From Ferrimonas gelatinilytica (GTDB lineage: Bacteria; Pseudomonadota; Gammaproteobacteria; Enterobacterales; Shewanellaceae), in NCBI RefSeq assembly GCF_039544205.1, contig NZ_BAABLF010000008.1, positions 1-64,000 on the forward strand: a stretch of DNA of 64,000 nucleotides, in the 5' to 3' direction. Made by a program: the position numbers and the translations under genes. The notes below the pieces were generated by a model, which saw nothing but the letters and a program-made list of their open reading frames with translations, had not been told where the DNA came from and ran no database searches. Below are positions 8,354 through 17,322 of the stretch, one piece after another. Positions within the stretch are counted from its first letter, which is position 1. Each line of letters begins with the position of its first letter.

Positions 8354-8914
8354 ATGATGAAAAAACTCTTTATCGCGGCGTTGGGATTACTCATCGCAGG
8401 CTGCGCCAGCGTCCGCACCAATGCCGACTTCGACACGGACACCAATTTTTCCAGTTACCGGACCTGGGCCTGGATTGAGCCTGCCGACCTGGAGGATGGT
8501 AAGCAATATCATACCGATGGTCTGATGGATCAGCGCATTCGTAGCGCCATCACCCAGGAGCTCAACGCCAAGGGGCTGCAACAGGTGAGCGTCACGGAGG
8601 CGGACCTGCTGGTGAACTACCTGACGAAAATAGAAAAGAAGATCAACATCGATACCTTCTACTCCAATTTCGGCTATCACCCCTACTACTACGGCCGCTA
8701 CCCTCTCTACACCCCCATCCAGACCGACACCCGGGTGCGGGAGTATCAGGAAGGCACCATTCTGGTGGACCTGGTGGATGCCCAAAGCAAGAGCCTGGTC
8801 TGGCGCGGCAGCGGTACCGATACCGTCAAACAGCGTCAAAGCCCGGAGGAGCGTACCGAACAGGTCAACACTATAGTGAACGGGATCCTGCTCCAGTTCC
8901 CCCCGGAAAAGTAA
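8354..8914 (+). CDS. DUF4136 domain lipoprotein
   Basis: This 186-residue secreted lipoprotein has the N-terminus MMKKLFIAALGLLIAGC, ending in a lipobox with the acylated Cys near residue 17. It is followed by the DUF4136 pattern: FSSYRTWAWIEP, then a central ADLLVNYLTKIEKK and a C-terminal GTILVDLVDAQSKSLVWRG. Residues after the lipobox (ASV) lack the Asp that would retain it in the inner membrane, so an outer-membrane location is likely. A Tyr-rich stretch sits at about residues 105-120. The domain's function is unknown. It is a single-gene unit closed by a hairpin. Confidence 0.85.
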   Translation: MMKKLFIAALGLLIAGCASVRTNADFDTDTNFSSYRTWAWIEPADLEDGKQYHTDGLMDQRIRSAITQELNAKGLQQVSVTEADLLVNYLTKIEKKINIDTFYSNFGYHPYYYGRYPLYTPIQTDTRVREYQEGTILVDLVDAQSKSLVWRGSGTDTVKQRQSPEERTEQVNTIVNGILLQFPPEK

Positions 8915-8936
8915 GCGGGGACGCCTCCCCAATAGA

Positions 8937-8964
8937 AACGCCCGGCAACTATGCCGGGCGTTTT
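8937..8964 (+). terminator. bidirectional terminator between the DUF4136 gene and yciA
   Basis: A 10-bp stem AACGCCCGGC/GCCGGGCGTT has a 6-nt loop and a T tract on the plus strand. It separates convergent genes and can serve yciA on the minus strand too. Confidence 0.85.
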
Positions 8965-8996
8965 GCATTCTTAAACCAAGCCAATCAGGTGCTTAA

Positions 8997-9401
8997 TCAA
9001 GCCGGCGGCAAGGGGCGGGGATGCCCATGATCGTCGATCGCCACATAGGTATAGACCGCTTCGGTGACGCAGTAGTGTTCACTGAGGTCCTCCAGCATCG
9101 GGCGCACCCACACTTCGAGCCGTAGCCTCATCGATGTGTGGCCCCGTTTTTCGAAACTGCCGTAGACGCACACCGCATTTCCCACCGCAACGGGCCGATA
9201 GAAGGTCATCCCATCCACGGCCACGGTACAGATCCGCCCCTGGCTGATCTGCTTGGCCATCAGGCCCCCGGCAAGATCCATCTGCGACATGATCCAGCCG
9301 CCAAATATATCCCCGTTGGCGTTGGTGTCCGCCGGCATCGCCAGGGTTCGAAGCATCAGTTCGCCCGAGGGCTCGGTTTTTACCACTTTATCCTTAGACA
9401 T
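8997..9401 (-). CDS. yciA: YciA family acyl-CoA thioesterase
   Basis: This 134-residue hotdog-fold enzyme hydrolyses a broad range of acyl-CoAs. The signature NANGDIFGGWIMSQMD is at about residues 26-41, with the catalytic Asp in this loop, followed by VAVDGMTFYRPV and the C-terminal TYVAIDDHGHPRPLP. The length matches E. coli YciA. Its start codon overlaps the ltaE stop by 8 bp, so the two are probably co-translated. The hairpin at 8937-8964 ends the unit. Confidence 0.95.
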   Translation of the reverse strand: MSKDKVVKTEPSGELMLRTLAMPADTNANGDIFGGWIMSQMDLAGGLMAKQISQGRICTVAVDGMTFYRPVAVGNAVCVYGSFEKRGHTSMRLRLEVWVRPMLEDLSEHYCVTEAVYTYVAIDDHGHPRPLPPA

Positions 9402-10398
9402 AACGGTTCAACGCCTCCAACAATTTATCTATCCCGGAACGATCAATATCTTTGTGGATCACCAGACGACTGGGTTGGTGCCGGTTGATGCCGAGCCGCA
9501 GCCCTTCACCCTCCAACTGCCCCATCAGGGCCACGGTGTCCTCTATCAAAAAGTTAGCAAACACCATGTTAGTGTGCTGTGCCGTCACCTCAATGCCCGC
9601 AATGCCACTGAGCCCCTCGGCAAGCAAACGGGCATTGGCGTGGTCCTCTTCGAGCCGCTCCACCTGCTGCGTCAACGCCACCTGGCCGGCGGCTGCCAGG
9701 ATCCCGGCCTGTCGCATGCCACCACCGAGCACCTTGCGCCAGCGACGGGCCTTGCGGATCAGCGCTTCATCACCGATCAGCAGGGAGCCCACCGGCGCGC
9801 ACAGCCCCTTGGAGAGGCAGAGGCTCAAAGAGTCAAAGTGCTGGGCAATGGTGGCCACCTCGACCCCCTGGGCGATCGCCGCGTTCATCACCCGAGCGCC
9901 GTCCAGGTGCAGCTTCAAGCCCCGTTCGAAGGCGAACGCCTGTGCCCGGGCCAGGTAATCCAGCGACAGTACCTGTCCACCGATGGTGTTTTCCAGGCTC
10001 AGCAGCCGGGTTCGTGCGAAATGCACATCGTCCGGCTTGATCGCCGCCGCCAGTTTTTCCAGGCAGAGGCTGCCATCCGCTTCGTTCTCGATCGGTTGGG
10101 GTTGGATCGAGCCCAGCACCGCTGCCCCGCCCCCCTCGAACTTGTAGTTATGCGCCTGCTGACCGCAGAGGTACTCGTCGCCACGCTCGCAGTGAGCCAT
10201 CAACGCCAACAGGTTGGCCTGGGTACCGGACGAGGTAAAGAGTGCCGCTTCAAAGCCGGTTAATTCCGCCACCTGGGCCTCCAGGGCGTTAACGGTCGGG
10301 TCCTCACCGTAGACGTCATCGCCCACGGGGGCCTGCGCCATCGCCGTTCGCATCGCTTCGGTCGGCTGGGTGAGAGTATCGGAACGAAAATCAAACAT
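9394..10398 (-). CDS. ltaE: low-specificity L-threonine aldolase
   Basis: This 334-residue PLP enzyme cleaves L-threonine and allo-threonine to glycine and acetaldehyde. It starts MFDFRSDTLTQPT, the family opening. The PLP-binding lysine is in SLCLSKGLCAPVGS, and HLDGARVMNA supplies the cofactor-contacting Asp/Arg. ATG 10398 has AGGA about 5 nt upstream; a 22-residue in-frame extension lacks family similarity. The gene is followed by yciA with an 8-bp overlap. Confidence 0.95.
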   Translation of the reverse strand: MFDFRSDTLTQPTEAMRTAMAQAPVGDDVYGEDPTVNALEAQVAELTGFEAALFTSSGTQANLLALMAHCERGDEYLCGQQAHNYKFEGGGAAVLGSIQPQPIENEADGSLCLEKLAAAIKPDDVHFARTRLLSLENTIGGQVLSLDYLARAQAFAFERGLKLHLDGARVMNAAIAQGVEVATIAQHFDSLSLCLSKGLCAPVGSLLIGDEALIRKARRWRKVLGGGMRQAGILAAAGQVALTQQVERLEEDHANARLLAEGLSGIAGIEVTAQHTNMVFANFLIEDTVALMGQLEGEGLRLGINRHQPSRLVIHKDIDRSGIDKLLEALNRYV

Positions 10399-10503
10399 AG
10401 GGTCCTGCCAAAGGAAGGAAAATGGGCGATAGAGTAGCAAAAGGACACCACCAAGATGTGACAACCATCACACCTGGGCATTTACTACCACTGCACCGAC
10501 AGT

Positions 10504-10532
10504 AAAAAATTAACCCGCCAGACGGCGGGTTA
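10504..10532 (-). terminator. terminator after mscS
   Basis: A 9-bp stem TAACCCGCC/GGCGGGTTA closes a 4-nt loop. On the minus strand it is followed by a six-T run. It lies about 20 bp past the mscS stop. Confidence 0.9.
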
Positions 10533-10550
10533 GGAAATACAGGACCGAGG

Positions 10551-11378
10551 CTACTCGGACTTGGGTAACGCTTTGACGTGCAGATCCATCTGCGGGAAAG
10601 GGATCCCGATGCCTGCCTGGTCCAGCGCAAACTTAATGTCACGGGTCAGGGCAAAACGGGTTGGCCAGAAATCCTCCTTGCGCACCCAGGGACGAACGAC
10701 GAAGTTCACCGATGAGGCGGCCAACTCCGATACCTCAATGGTGGGGGCCGGCTCCTGAAGTACCGCCGGGTTTTCATTGATTACCGACAGGATCACCTCC
10801 CGGGTCTGGCGCAGGTCCGCACCGTAGGAGACGCCGATCACCATATCGATGCGACGGGTGCTCTTGGCGCTGTAGTTCACGATAACCCCGTCCAAGATGG
10901 CGGAGTTGGGTGCGATGATGGTCTTGTTATCCGGGGTGACCAAAGTCGTGGAGAAGATGGAGATCTCCTCCACGGTGCCGGCGGTCCCTGCCGCCTCGAT
11001 ATAGTCCCCTGCCTTGCAGGGACGAAATGCGATAAGCAGCACACCGGAGGCGAAATTGGACAAGGAGCCCTGGAGAGCCAGGCCCACCGCGAGACCGGCG
11101 GCACCGATCACTGCCACCAGGGAGGCGGTCTGTACCCCCAACTGGCCCAATACCGCTATCAGGGTGATCAGGGTGATCAGGGCGCTGACAATGTTGCCGA
11201 TAAAGCCAACTACGGTGGGATCGACCCCGCGGCCGCTCAGCACCTTGCGGGTCATGGTGGCGATCCCCTTGGCGACCCAGCGACCAATAATGAAGATCAC
11301 CAGGGCCAGCAAGATGCGGGTGCCGTACACCAGCACCAGGTCCGGCGCCTTCTCCATCCACACTTCCATTCTTTCCAT
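10551..11378 (-). CDS. mscS: small-conductance mechanosensitive channel, MscS family
   Basis: This 275-residue inner-membrane channel opens under hypo-osmotic stress. Three N-terminal transmembrane helices are visible (about residues 15-38, 55-80 and 85-120). The third carries the Gly/Ala-rich pore helix with AGLAVGLALQGSLSNFASG. The beta-domain follows with PCKAGDYIE and VTPDNKTIIAPNS, then the alpha/beta vestibule ending near FPQMDLHV. This is the short MscS type at the usual length. AGGAGGGG lies just upstream of ATG 11378. Confidence 0.95.
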   Translation of the reverse strand: MERMEVWMEKAPDLVLVYGTRILLALVIFIIGRWVAKGIATMTRKVLSGRGVDPTVVGFIGNIVSALITLITLIAVLGQLGVQTASLVAVIGAAGLAVGLALQGSLSNFASGVLLIAFRPCKAGDYIEAAGTAGTVEEISIFSTTLVTPDNKTIIAPNSAILDGVIVNYSAKSTRRIDMVIGVSYGADLRQTREVILSVINENPAVLQEPAPTIEVSELAASSVNFVVRPWVRKEDFWPTRFALTRDIKFALDQAGIGIPFPQMDLHVKALPKSE

Positions 11379-11595
11379 TTACCCCTCCTGACGGGTTCGC
11401 ACAGCGGCAGGCTGCCCGAGGGCAACTGCGATAAAGTTAGCTTTATATTAGAGTAGTTTGCGATTTTTTATAACATTACAAACAGGCCAACTTTATTACC
11501 AGCTCGCACCCGTATTAACGCCTGAGCAGAGTGTCAGCGAGGAGAGAGCCCCTGGCGAAAAGCCAGGGAGGCCTATTGGTACTTTACGAGGCGTA

Positions 11596-12198
11596 TTACT
11601 GACCGAAGCGCGGAGCGTTCTTGGCCAGGTAACGCGCCTCATCCTCACTGCTCTCTCTGCCCAATGCGGCGTTACGATGGGGAAAACGCCCGAAACTGTC
11701 GATGATCTCCAGATGAGCCTGCTGGAAGCGCAGCCCCTCGGCCACCCGGTCCCGCGCTGCGCCACTGAGGCTCGCCTGCCACTGGGCAAGCAAACGTTCG
11801 CCGAGGCGTTGCACCTCCAACTGCTCCGAATGCTGCAGCGGCATGTAGAAAAAGAGTCGATGGGCGACGGCCAGCTGCCGATCCTCCTCCTTTTTTATCC
11901 CCTCTTTGCAGAGCGCCAACGCCTTCTCATCGTAGGCAAACGCCTGCGCCTGACCACGAAACAGGTTGCGGCTGAACTGGTCCAGCAGCAGGATCAACGC
12001 CAGCCGTCCCAATGGGGTCTCAGTCCAGTGCTCAAGCTCTCCGTCGGCAGCCTGTTGGTGCAGCGCCGCGAACCGTTCGCGGATCTCGGCATCCATTGCC
12101 GGGCTGGCACCGAACCAGAGCTTCTCCCGTGAGGATGTCGGCAGCCCGTCAGCATCCAGTTCACCGAACCAGTAATCCAGAACATCATCTTTATTCAT
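11596..12198 (-). CDS. DUF924 family protein
   Basis: This 200-residue soluble helical protein has the conserved DUF924 start (VLDYWFGELDADG), the WFG motif and LALILLLDQFSRNLFRG, then a C-terminal FGRFPHRNAALGRESS. The fold is TPR-like and the function is unknown. The gene stands alone between mscS and the RND operon. A weak hairpin at 11550-11568 follows it, without a T run. The ribosome site GGGGAG lies upstream of ATG 12198. Confidence 0.85.
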   Translation of the reverse strand: MNKDDVLDYWFGELDADGLPTSSREKLWFGASPAMDAEIRERFAALHQQAADGELEHWTETPLGRLALILLLDQFSRNLFRGQAQAFAYDEKALALCKEGIKKEEDRQLAVAHRLFFYMPLQHSEQLEVQRLGERLLAQWQASLSGAARDRVAEGLRFQQAHLEIIDSFGRFPHRNAALGRESSEDEARYLAKNAPRFGQ

Positions 12199-12416
12199 CT
12201 CGCAACTCCCCTTACTTCCGCCTCTCCAAGCAATGAGTGTTGCTCAAAACCAGGCAGCTTAAAAGAAAGGCGACAGGAAGCGAGCGAACATGGAGTCCCC
12301 CTTGTGGCGTCGGCCCCCGGAAGTGTTGGCCGGTACCGACAAGGCAACCGCGGTGTGAACGCACAAAGAGATCCCCGTTATTGAAGAAAAAGCCCGCTCA
12401 GTGCGGGCTTGGAACA

Positions 12417-15400
12417 TCAGGTTGCGGCGGGCTCAGTGGCCCTGAGCCAACCCCGGTCCGCCAGGATGGCGTAGGCACAGGGGATCATAAAGAGCACCAG
12501 GAGGGTCGATGCCAGGATCCCAAAGACGATCGCCACCACCATCGGCTTCACCACCTGGGCCTGCAGGCTTGGTTCAAGCAGCAGAGGCAGCAGCCCAACC
12601 GCCGTGGTCAGTGAGGTCAGGAACACCGCCCTAAACCTGTCCCGACTGGCATCCACCACCGCCTCGAGCACCGGTCGCCCCTCGGTCAGGTGATGGCGAA
12701 TATACTGCACCAGCAAGATGGCGTCGTTCACCACCACCCCCGCCAGAGAGATAAAGCCCATGATGGAGGGCATGGAGAGGTCGTAACCGGTCAACCAGTG
12801 GCCCCAGAGCACCCCGATCAGCGCCAGGGGAATGGCGACCATCACCACCACCGGCTCCCGGTAACTGCGAAACTGCACGCTGAGGATGGCGAAGATCCCG
12901 AACAGGCCGATCAGGAACCCGCGCATCATGGAATTGCCGGTCTCTTGGTTATTGCGAGCGGCTCCCTCGACACCAAAGCGCACCCCGGGGTAGCGAGCCT
13001 GCAGCTCCGGCACCTTCTCGGACAGCAACTGGCGACGGATCTCCGCGCCGTTGGCCAGGCGCTGATCTACACTGCCCATCATCGTCACCGAACGCAGGCC
13101 ATCGTAACGCTGGATCCGCACATAGCCGCGGTGCCAGCTGATCTCGGCAACACTGGTCAGCGGCACCTGTTGGCCATCCGCCAGGGTGACCGGGAAACGG
13201 GCCAGGCGGTTGAGATCCGCCGCTTCGCTGCGGTCCAGCTGCACCATTACCCGCAAGTTCTCCGGCCCAAGCTGGATCTCATCCGCCAAACTGCCGTAAT
13301 AGGCGCTGCGCAGTTGGTCGGCGATCAACTGACCGTTAACCCCCAGGCTGTGGGCACCGGGGCGAAGCCGTACCAGCAGTTCCTCCTTGCCCGGCCGGGT
13401 ATCATCCAGCAGGTTGTGCACCCCCTGGAACTGGCCCAGGTAGTGCTGAACTTCCAGGGAGACCGCCTTTAGCTGATCCAGGTCATCCCCGCGCAAACGC
13501 AGTTCGATGGCGCGCCCGCTCGGGCCATGCATCGGCTGGCTGAACACCAGGGAGATCGGTTCCGGCAGCTCCCCCACCTCATCACGCCAATCTGCCAGGA
13601 AATCCTCGATCCGGCTGTTTCGACGGTCGGAGCCCAGCAAATCCAGCCGCACCGTGGCCACATGGGGGCCGCTCTCGCCGGCGTCCATATTGAAGTTAAA
13701 CTGCTCCGCCCGGTGGCGGATCAGTGACTCGCCGCCCTCGACGTTGGCACTGTAGCGCTCGGCCACCCGCCCCGCGGCTGCGCTGAGCTCGGCTACCACC
13801 GCCTCGGTACGGTGCAGGGGCGCCCCGGGGGGCATGATCACCCGCGCCTCCGCGACATCACCGTCAAGTTCGGGGAATCCGGTAAATTTGACCGCCCCCC
13901 CCGCCACCAGGGCAATAGAGGCCAGCAGCAGACCCAAAATACTGCCGACAAACCCGTAGCGGCGAGCCACCGCCCAGCGTACCGCCGGCACCAGCCGTGC
14001 CCGGCGAAAGTGATCGAAGGCGGCATTAAAGTTCAGTTTGAAGGTCACTGCCCGCTGTTGCAGCGCCTGCCAATGCCTGCCCATGGGTACCCAGAGGCGC
14101 CAGCGCTTGGGAGCCACACGGCGGGCCCCAGCGGCGGAGCGGTTCGCGGGACGCAGGGAGTGGGCCAGGTGAGCCGGCAGGATCAGGAAGGCTTCCAGTA
14201 GGGAGATTGAGAGCACCAGCAGCAGCACCCGGGGCACATCCCCCAGTACAGCCCCCATCTGGCCATCCAGGAACAACATGCCGCCAAAGATGCAGATGGT
14301 GGTGAAGTAGCTGGAGAGCACCCCAGGCAACACCCTCTTGACCCCATCCACGGTCGCCTGCTCTACCGGCACCCCCTGCTCCAGGTGGGCGGCAATGGAC
14401 TCGGCAATCACAATGGCATCATCCATCAGGATCCCGATTGCCATCAGCAGCGCCACCAGTGACATGATGTTGATAGAGAGCCCCAGCAAAGACATCAGGT
14501 AGAGGCCACCGAGGAAGGCCACCGGTAACCCCGCCGCTACCCAGAAGGAGTAGCGCAGGGAGAAAAACAGCCACATCACCAGGAAGACCAGCACTATCCC
14601 CTGCAGGCCGTTCTCCACCATCATGGTCAGGCGATCCCGCACCAAGGAGGAGAGATCATTGGAGAGCACCAGGGTGATCCCCTCCGGGGCCCTGAGCCGC
14701 TCGGCAGCGATGAAGTCACTCACCCGCGCCTTCACCCGCATGGCATCCTCCTCCCGGTTCTTGCTGATCTTCAGCACCGCAGCGGGCTTACCGTCAAATA
14801 GGGTCTTGGCTTCCTCCAGCTCAAAGGTGTCCGTGATGGTGGCGATCTCCCCCAGGCGCACCTGGCCCCCCTCGGCGGATGAGGCCACCACCATTTGGCG
14901 CAGGGAGTCGGCGGTGGTGCGGCGTTCATCGAAGCGGAGCATCAGGTTGCGGTCCGCCGTTTCCAGGTTCCCCGCCGGCATCATCACATTCTGCCGGCGT
15001 ACCGCTTGGGCCACCTCGCCGACAGACAGGCCGTGGCGCCGCAATGCAGACTCGGTCAGCTCGACCCGCAGCAGGTGATTGGAGAAACCCGCCACATCGA
15101 CCAGGGCCACCCCACCATCCACCTTGAGCCGGCGCTTGAGCTCCTCGGCATAGGCCTTGAGCTGAGGCAGGGGAAGATCGGCGCTGATCGCCACGTCCAC
15201 CACCGGCTCGGTGAACTCCAGCTGCTCCACCACCGGGGGCTCGATCTCACTGGGAAAGTCCTTGATGGCCCGGATCCGGGTCTGCACATCGATGAGCGAG
15301 CGGGTCATATCGGCCCGGTCCTCCATCTTGAGGCGCAGGCTGGCCGCCCCCTCGCTGGCCTGGCAGTGGCTTTCCCGCACATCCGAGAGGCCATCCACCG

Positions 15401-15602
15401 CATCCTCCATCCGCAGGCAGAGGTTCTGCTCCGCCTGCAGCGCGGTGGCACCGGGATACACGATGCTGGCGGCGATGGTGTTGAATTTAAACTCCGGGAA
15501 GGTTTCGCGCTTTATCTGGCCCAGGCTCATCAGGCCCACCAGCAACAACAGCGCCATCAACAGGTTCGCCGCGGTAGGGTGGCGAACGAAAAAGCGGATC
15601 AT
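12417..15602 (-). CDS. RND efflux transporter, inner-membrane permease
   Basis: This 1061-residue AcrB-superfamily proton antiporter has the N-terminal TM helix after MIRFFVRHPTAANLLM and two large periplasmic loops. The TM4 proton-relay aspartates are in AIGILMDDAIVIAES, and the second repeat ends in SLAGVVVNDAILLVQY. The sequence type is closer to the less-studied RND group paired with its own adaptor than to AcrB itself. A basic segment (about residues 500-550) follows the first TM bundle. It overlaps the adaptor gene as ATGA. No outer-membrane channel gene accompanies it, so it probably uses a TolC encoded elsewhere. The substrate is unknown. Confidence 0.93.
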   Translation of the reverse strand: MIRFFVRHPTAANLLMALLLLVGLMSLGQIKRETFPEFKFNTIAASIVYPGATALQAEQNLCLRMEDAVDGLSDVRESHCQASEGAASLRLKMEDRADMTRSLIDVQTRIRAIKDFPSEIEPPVVEQLEFTEPVVDVAISADLPLPQLKAYAEELKRRLKVDGGVALVDVAGFSNHLLRVELTESALRRHGLSVGEVAQAVRRQNVMMPAGNLETADRNLMLRFDERRTTADSLRQMVVASSAEGGQVRLGEIATITDTFELEEAKTLFDGKPAAVLKISKNREEDAMRVKARVSDFIAAERLRAPEGITLVLSNDLSSLVRDRLTMMVENGLQGIVLVFLVMWLFFSLRYSFWVAAGLPVAFLGGLYLMSLLGLSINIMSLVALLMAIGILMDDAIVIAESIAAHLEQGVPVEQATVDGVKRVLPGVLSSYFTTICIFGGMLFLDGQMGAVLGDVPRVLLLVLSISLLEAFLILPAHLAHSLRPANRSAAGARRVAPKRWRLWVPMGRHWQALQQRAVTFKLNFNAAFDHFRRARLVPAVRWAVARRYGFVGSILGLLLASIALVAGGAVKFTGFPELDGDVAEARVIMPPGAPLHRTEAVVAELSAAAGRVAERYSANVEGGESLIRHRAEQFNFNMDAGESGPHVATVRLDLLGSDRRNSRIEDFLADWRDEVGELPEPISLVFSQPMHGPSGRAIELRLRGDDLDQLKAVSLEVQHYLGQFQGVHNLLDDTRPGKEELLVRLRPGAHSLGVNGQLIADQLRSAYYGSLADEIQLGPENLRVMVQLDRSEAADLNRLARFPVTLADGQQVPLTSVAEISWHRGYVRIQRYDGLRSVTMMGSVDQRLANGAEIRRQLLSEKVPELQARYPGVRFGVEGAARNNQETGNSMMRGFLIGLFGIFAILSVQFRSYREPVVVMVAIPLALIGVLWGHWLTGYDLSMPSIMGFISLAGVVVNDAILLVQYIRHHLTEGRPVLEAVVDASRDRFRAVFLTSLTTAVGLLPLLLEPSLQAQVVKPMVVAIVFGILASTLLVLFMIPCAYAILADRGWLRATEPAAT

Positions 15603-16921
15603 AAAACCGGCTCCGGCGATGACGCATCTGGGGTTGTCGTCCCCTCCTCTACTCTCAGTTCCATCCCCGCCACGGCAGGGATAAGATCATTGAGCACCAC
15701 CCGCAGGCCCGACTCGAGGGGCTCCCCGCTTCGGGCGACGATCGCCACCCGGTCACCCTGTCGAAACAGCACCTGCACCGGCAGGATCTCCAGGCGGTCC
15801 TCCCCGTCCATCAGGTAGAGTTGCTCTCCCCGCAACGCCCGCTGGGGCACGGACCAAACCCACCGTTCGCGCCCTTGCAGGCGCGCCTCGACAAACAACC
15901 CATCGATCAGCGGCGGCTGAGTGGCACCGTCCAGATAAGCATCCGGCTGATGCACCTCCAGCACTACCCCAACGGTGGCACGACTGGGATCCGCCGACGC
16001 GCGGATCCGGGTTGGCGTCGCCCGCCAGTTGAGCGTCTCACCGGCGGTGGCGAGGGTGACGGTCGCACTTAGGCCCAGCAGACTGTCACCCTGGCGCTCG
16101 CTCGGCAGCAACAGGCGCAGATCGTGCTGGGCCACCGCCACCTCGACCTCCATCTCATCGATGCCATGAGCCTCCAGCATCACCGTATTGGGTGTGACCA
16201 CCTGGCCCTCCTCCACGTCGACAACGGCAATACGGCCATCGAACGGGAGGGTTATCTCGGTCTGGGCCAGGCGACGCTTGGCATCCGCCAGGGCTGCCTC
16301 GGCCACCTTCAGTTGTGCCTGGGCTACCCGGCGGTCGTCAGGCAGCAAACGACGCTGGTTTTCCAGCTCCTGCACCAGCTTGCGCTGGCTCAAGGCACTC
16401 TGTTGCTGGTTGTCGAGCTCGGATTGCGAAGCCAGCCCCTGTTCATGCAAACGCTGTTTCCGGGCCAGCTCCGCCTCCGCAAGAGCCAAGCGGCGCTGCT
16501 CCAGGGCCAGGGTGTCATCAAGGTTAACGGCACTTTGCTCCAACCGGGTCAGTTGGGCCTGGGCGGCATTATGGTCCGCGCGAGCCTGCGCCAGGTACAG
16601 CTGGTACTCCAGGGGATCGATGGTAAGCAGACGGGTGCCTGCTCTGAGTAGGCGTCCGGTCTCAAGCTGCGGGTGACGATCCTGCACCTCGCCTCCCAGC
16701 TCAGCCACCGCCTGCCAAACCCGCTTGGGCTTAACCCGGCCAAAAGCCTGGACCTCGGGTGTCATAACCCGTTGCTCCAAGGGGACCACCTGCACCACTT
16801 TGGCCGGAGCGGCGCGCTGTACCGTCGGTGCCGAGGGGCGTAACATCACCGCCAGCAGCAAAACCAGGGTGCCGGCCAACAGGCCATAAGCGAAACCGCG
16901 TTTGGAGGGCATCGATCTCAT
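15599..16921 (-). CDS. RND efflux periplasmic adaptor subunit (HlyD/AcrA family)
   Basis: This 440-residue membrane-fusion protein is anchored by one N-terminal TM segment (GFAYGLLAGTLVLLLAVML) rather than a lipobox. The biotinyl-lipoyl half motifs flank a long coiled-coil hairpin rich in Leu, Gln, Glu and Ala (about residues 115-225), and the second half motif is LPFDGRIAVVDVEEGQVV. Beta-barrel and membrane-proximal domains follow. The stop overlaps the permease start by 4 bp, so the two form one operon with the adaptor first. The start at 16921 is not well supported by a ribosome site, and ATG 16912 is an alternative. Confidence 0.9.
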   Translation of the reverse strand: MRSMPSKRGFAYGLLAGTLVLLLAVMLRPSAPTVQRAAPAKVVQVVPLEQRVMTPEVQAFGRVKPKRVWQAVAELGGEVQDRHPQLETGRLLRAGTRLLTIDPLEYQLYLAQARADHNAAQAQLTRLEQSAVNLDDTLALEQRRLALAEAELARKQRLHEQGLASQSELDNQQQSALSQRKLVQELENQRRLLPDDRRVAQAQLKVAEAALADAKRRLAQTEITLPFDGRIAVVDVEEGQVVTPNTVMLEAHGIDEMEVEVAVAQHDLRLLLPSERQGDSLLGLSATVTLATAGETLNWRATPTRIRASADPSRATVGVVLEVHQPDAYLDGATQPPLIDGLFVEARLQGRERWVWSVPQRALRGEQLYLMDGEDRLEILPVQVLFRQGDRVAIVARSGEPLESGLRVVLNDLIPAVAGMELRVEEGTTTPDASSPEPVL

Positions 16922-17224
16922 TGCAGTTATCTATCCAGTCCAGTTTGGGGGGGCGTCCGGTGTTCTAAGCCCCGAAACAAATGACGCGCATTCTAAGGGG
17001 TTTAGTTCCTGCCCACCGCGCCCAAAACGGCAAAACCCCTCTACGTCTCCCCGCTATCTGCCAATTTTTTGGCCTGGCTCACACCCCACCTCATCCAATT
17101 AAGCCAGGGTGGCCCAGCGGCAACGCCCCCCGCCACTGCGCCGCTCGCTGAGTGACGAAAGTGCCCCTCCAAACCATGGCATCAAACCGAGATAAAACCG
17201 ATTAGGAAGACGATGAATGCGCAT
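16922..17224. other. intergenic region upstream of the RND operon
   Basis: The roughly 300 bases between the adaptor start and the pilU terminator must hold the RND promoter. I see no regulator gene, clear operator or RNA gene. Confidence 0.4.
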
Positions 17225-17259
17225 AAAAAAGCGCCGCCTGGGATTCCCGGCGGCGCTTT
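17225..17259 (-). terminator. terminator after pilT-pilU
   Basis: A strong GC-rich hairpin GCGCCGCC/GGCGGCGC, extended by GGG/CCC with one bulge, is followed on the minus strand by a T6 run. Confidence 0.9.
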
Positions 17260-17322
17260 CAGATTGTCGACTGCAGCATGGATTGCTGGACGACGCCTCC
17301 CGACCGAGCGTCAGGCCCCGCT

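Noticed and set aside
11550..11568. Hairpin CCCTGGC/GCCAGGG after the DUF924 gene as a terminator
   Set aside because: It has no T tract on the minus strand, so it is not listed as a terminator.
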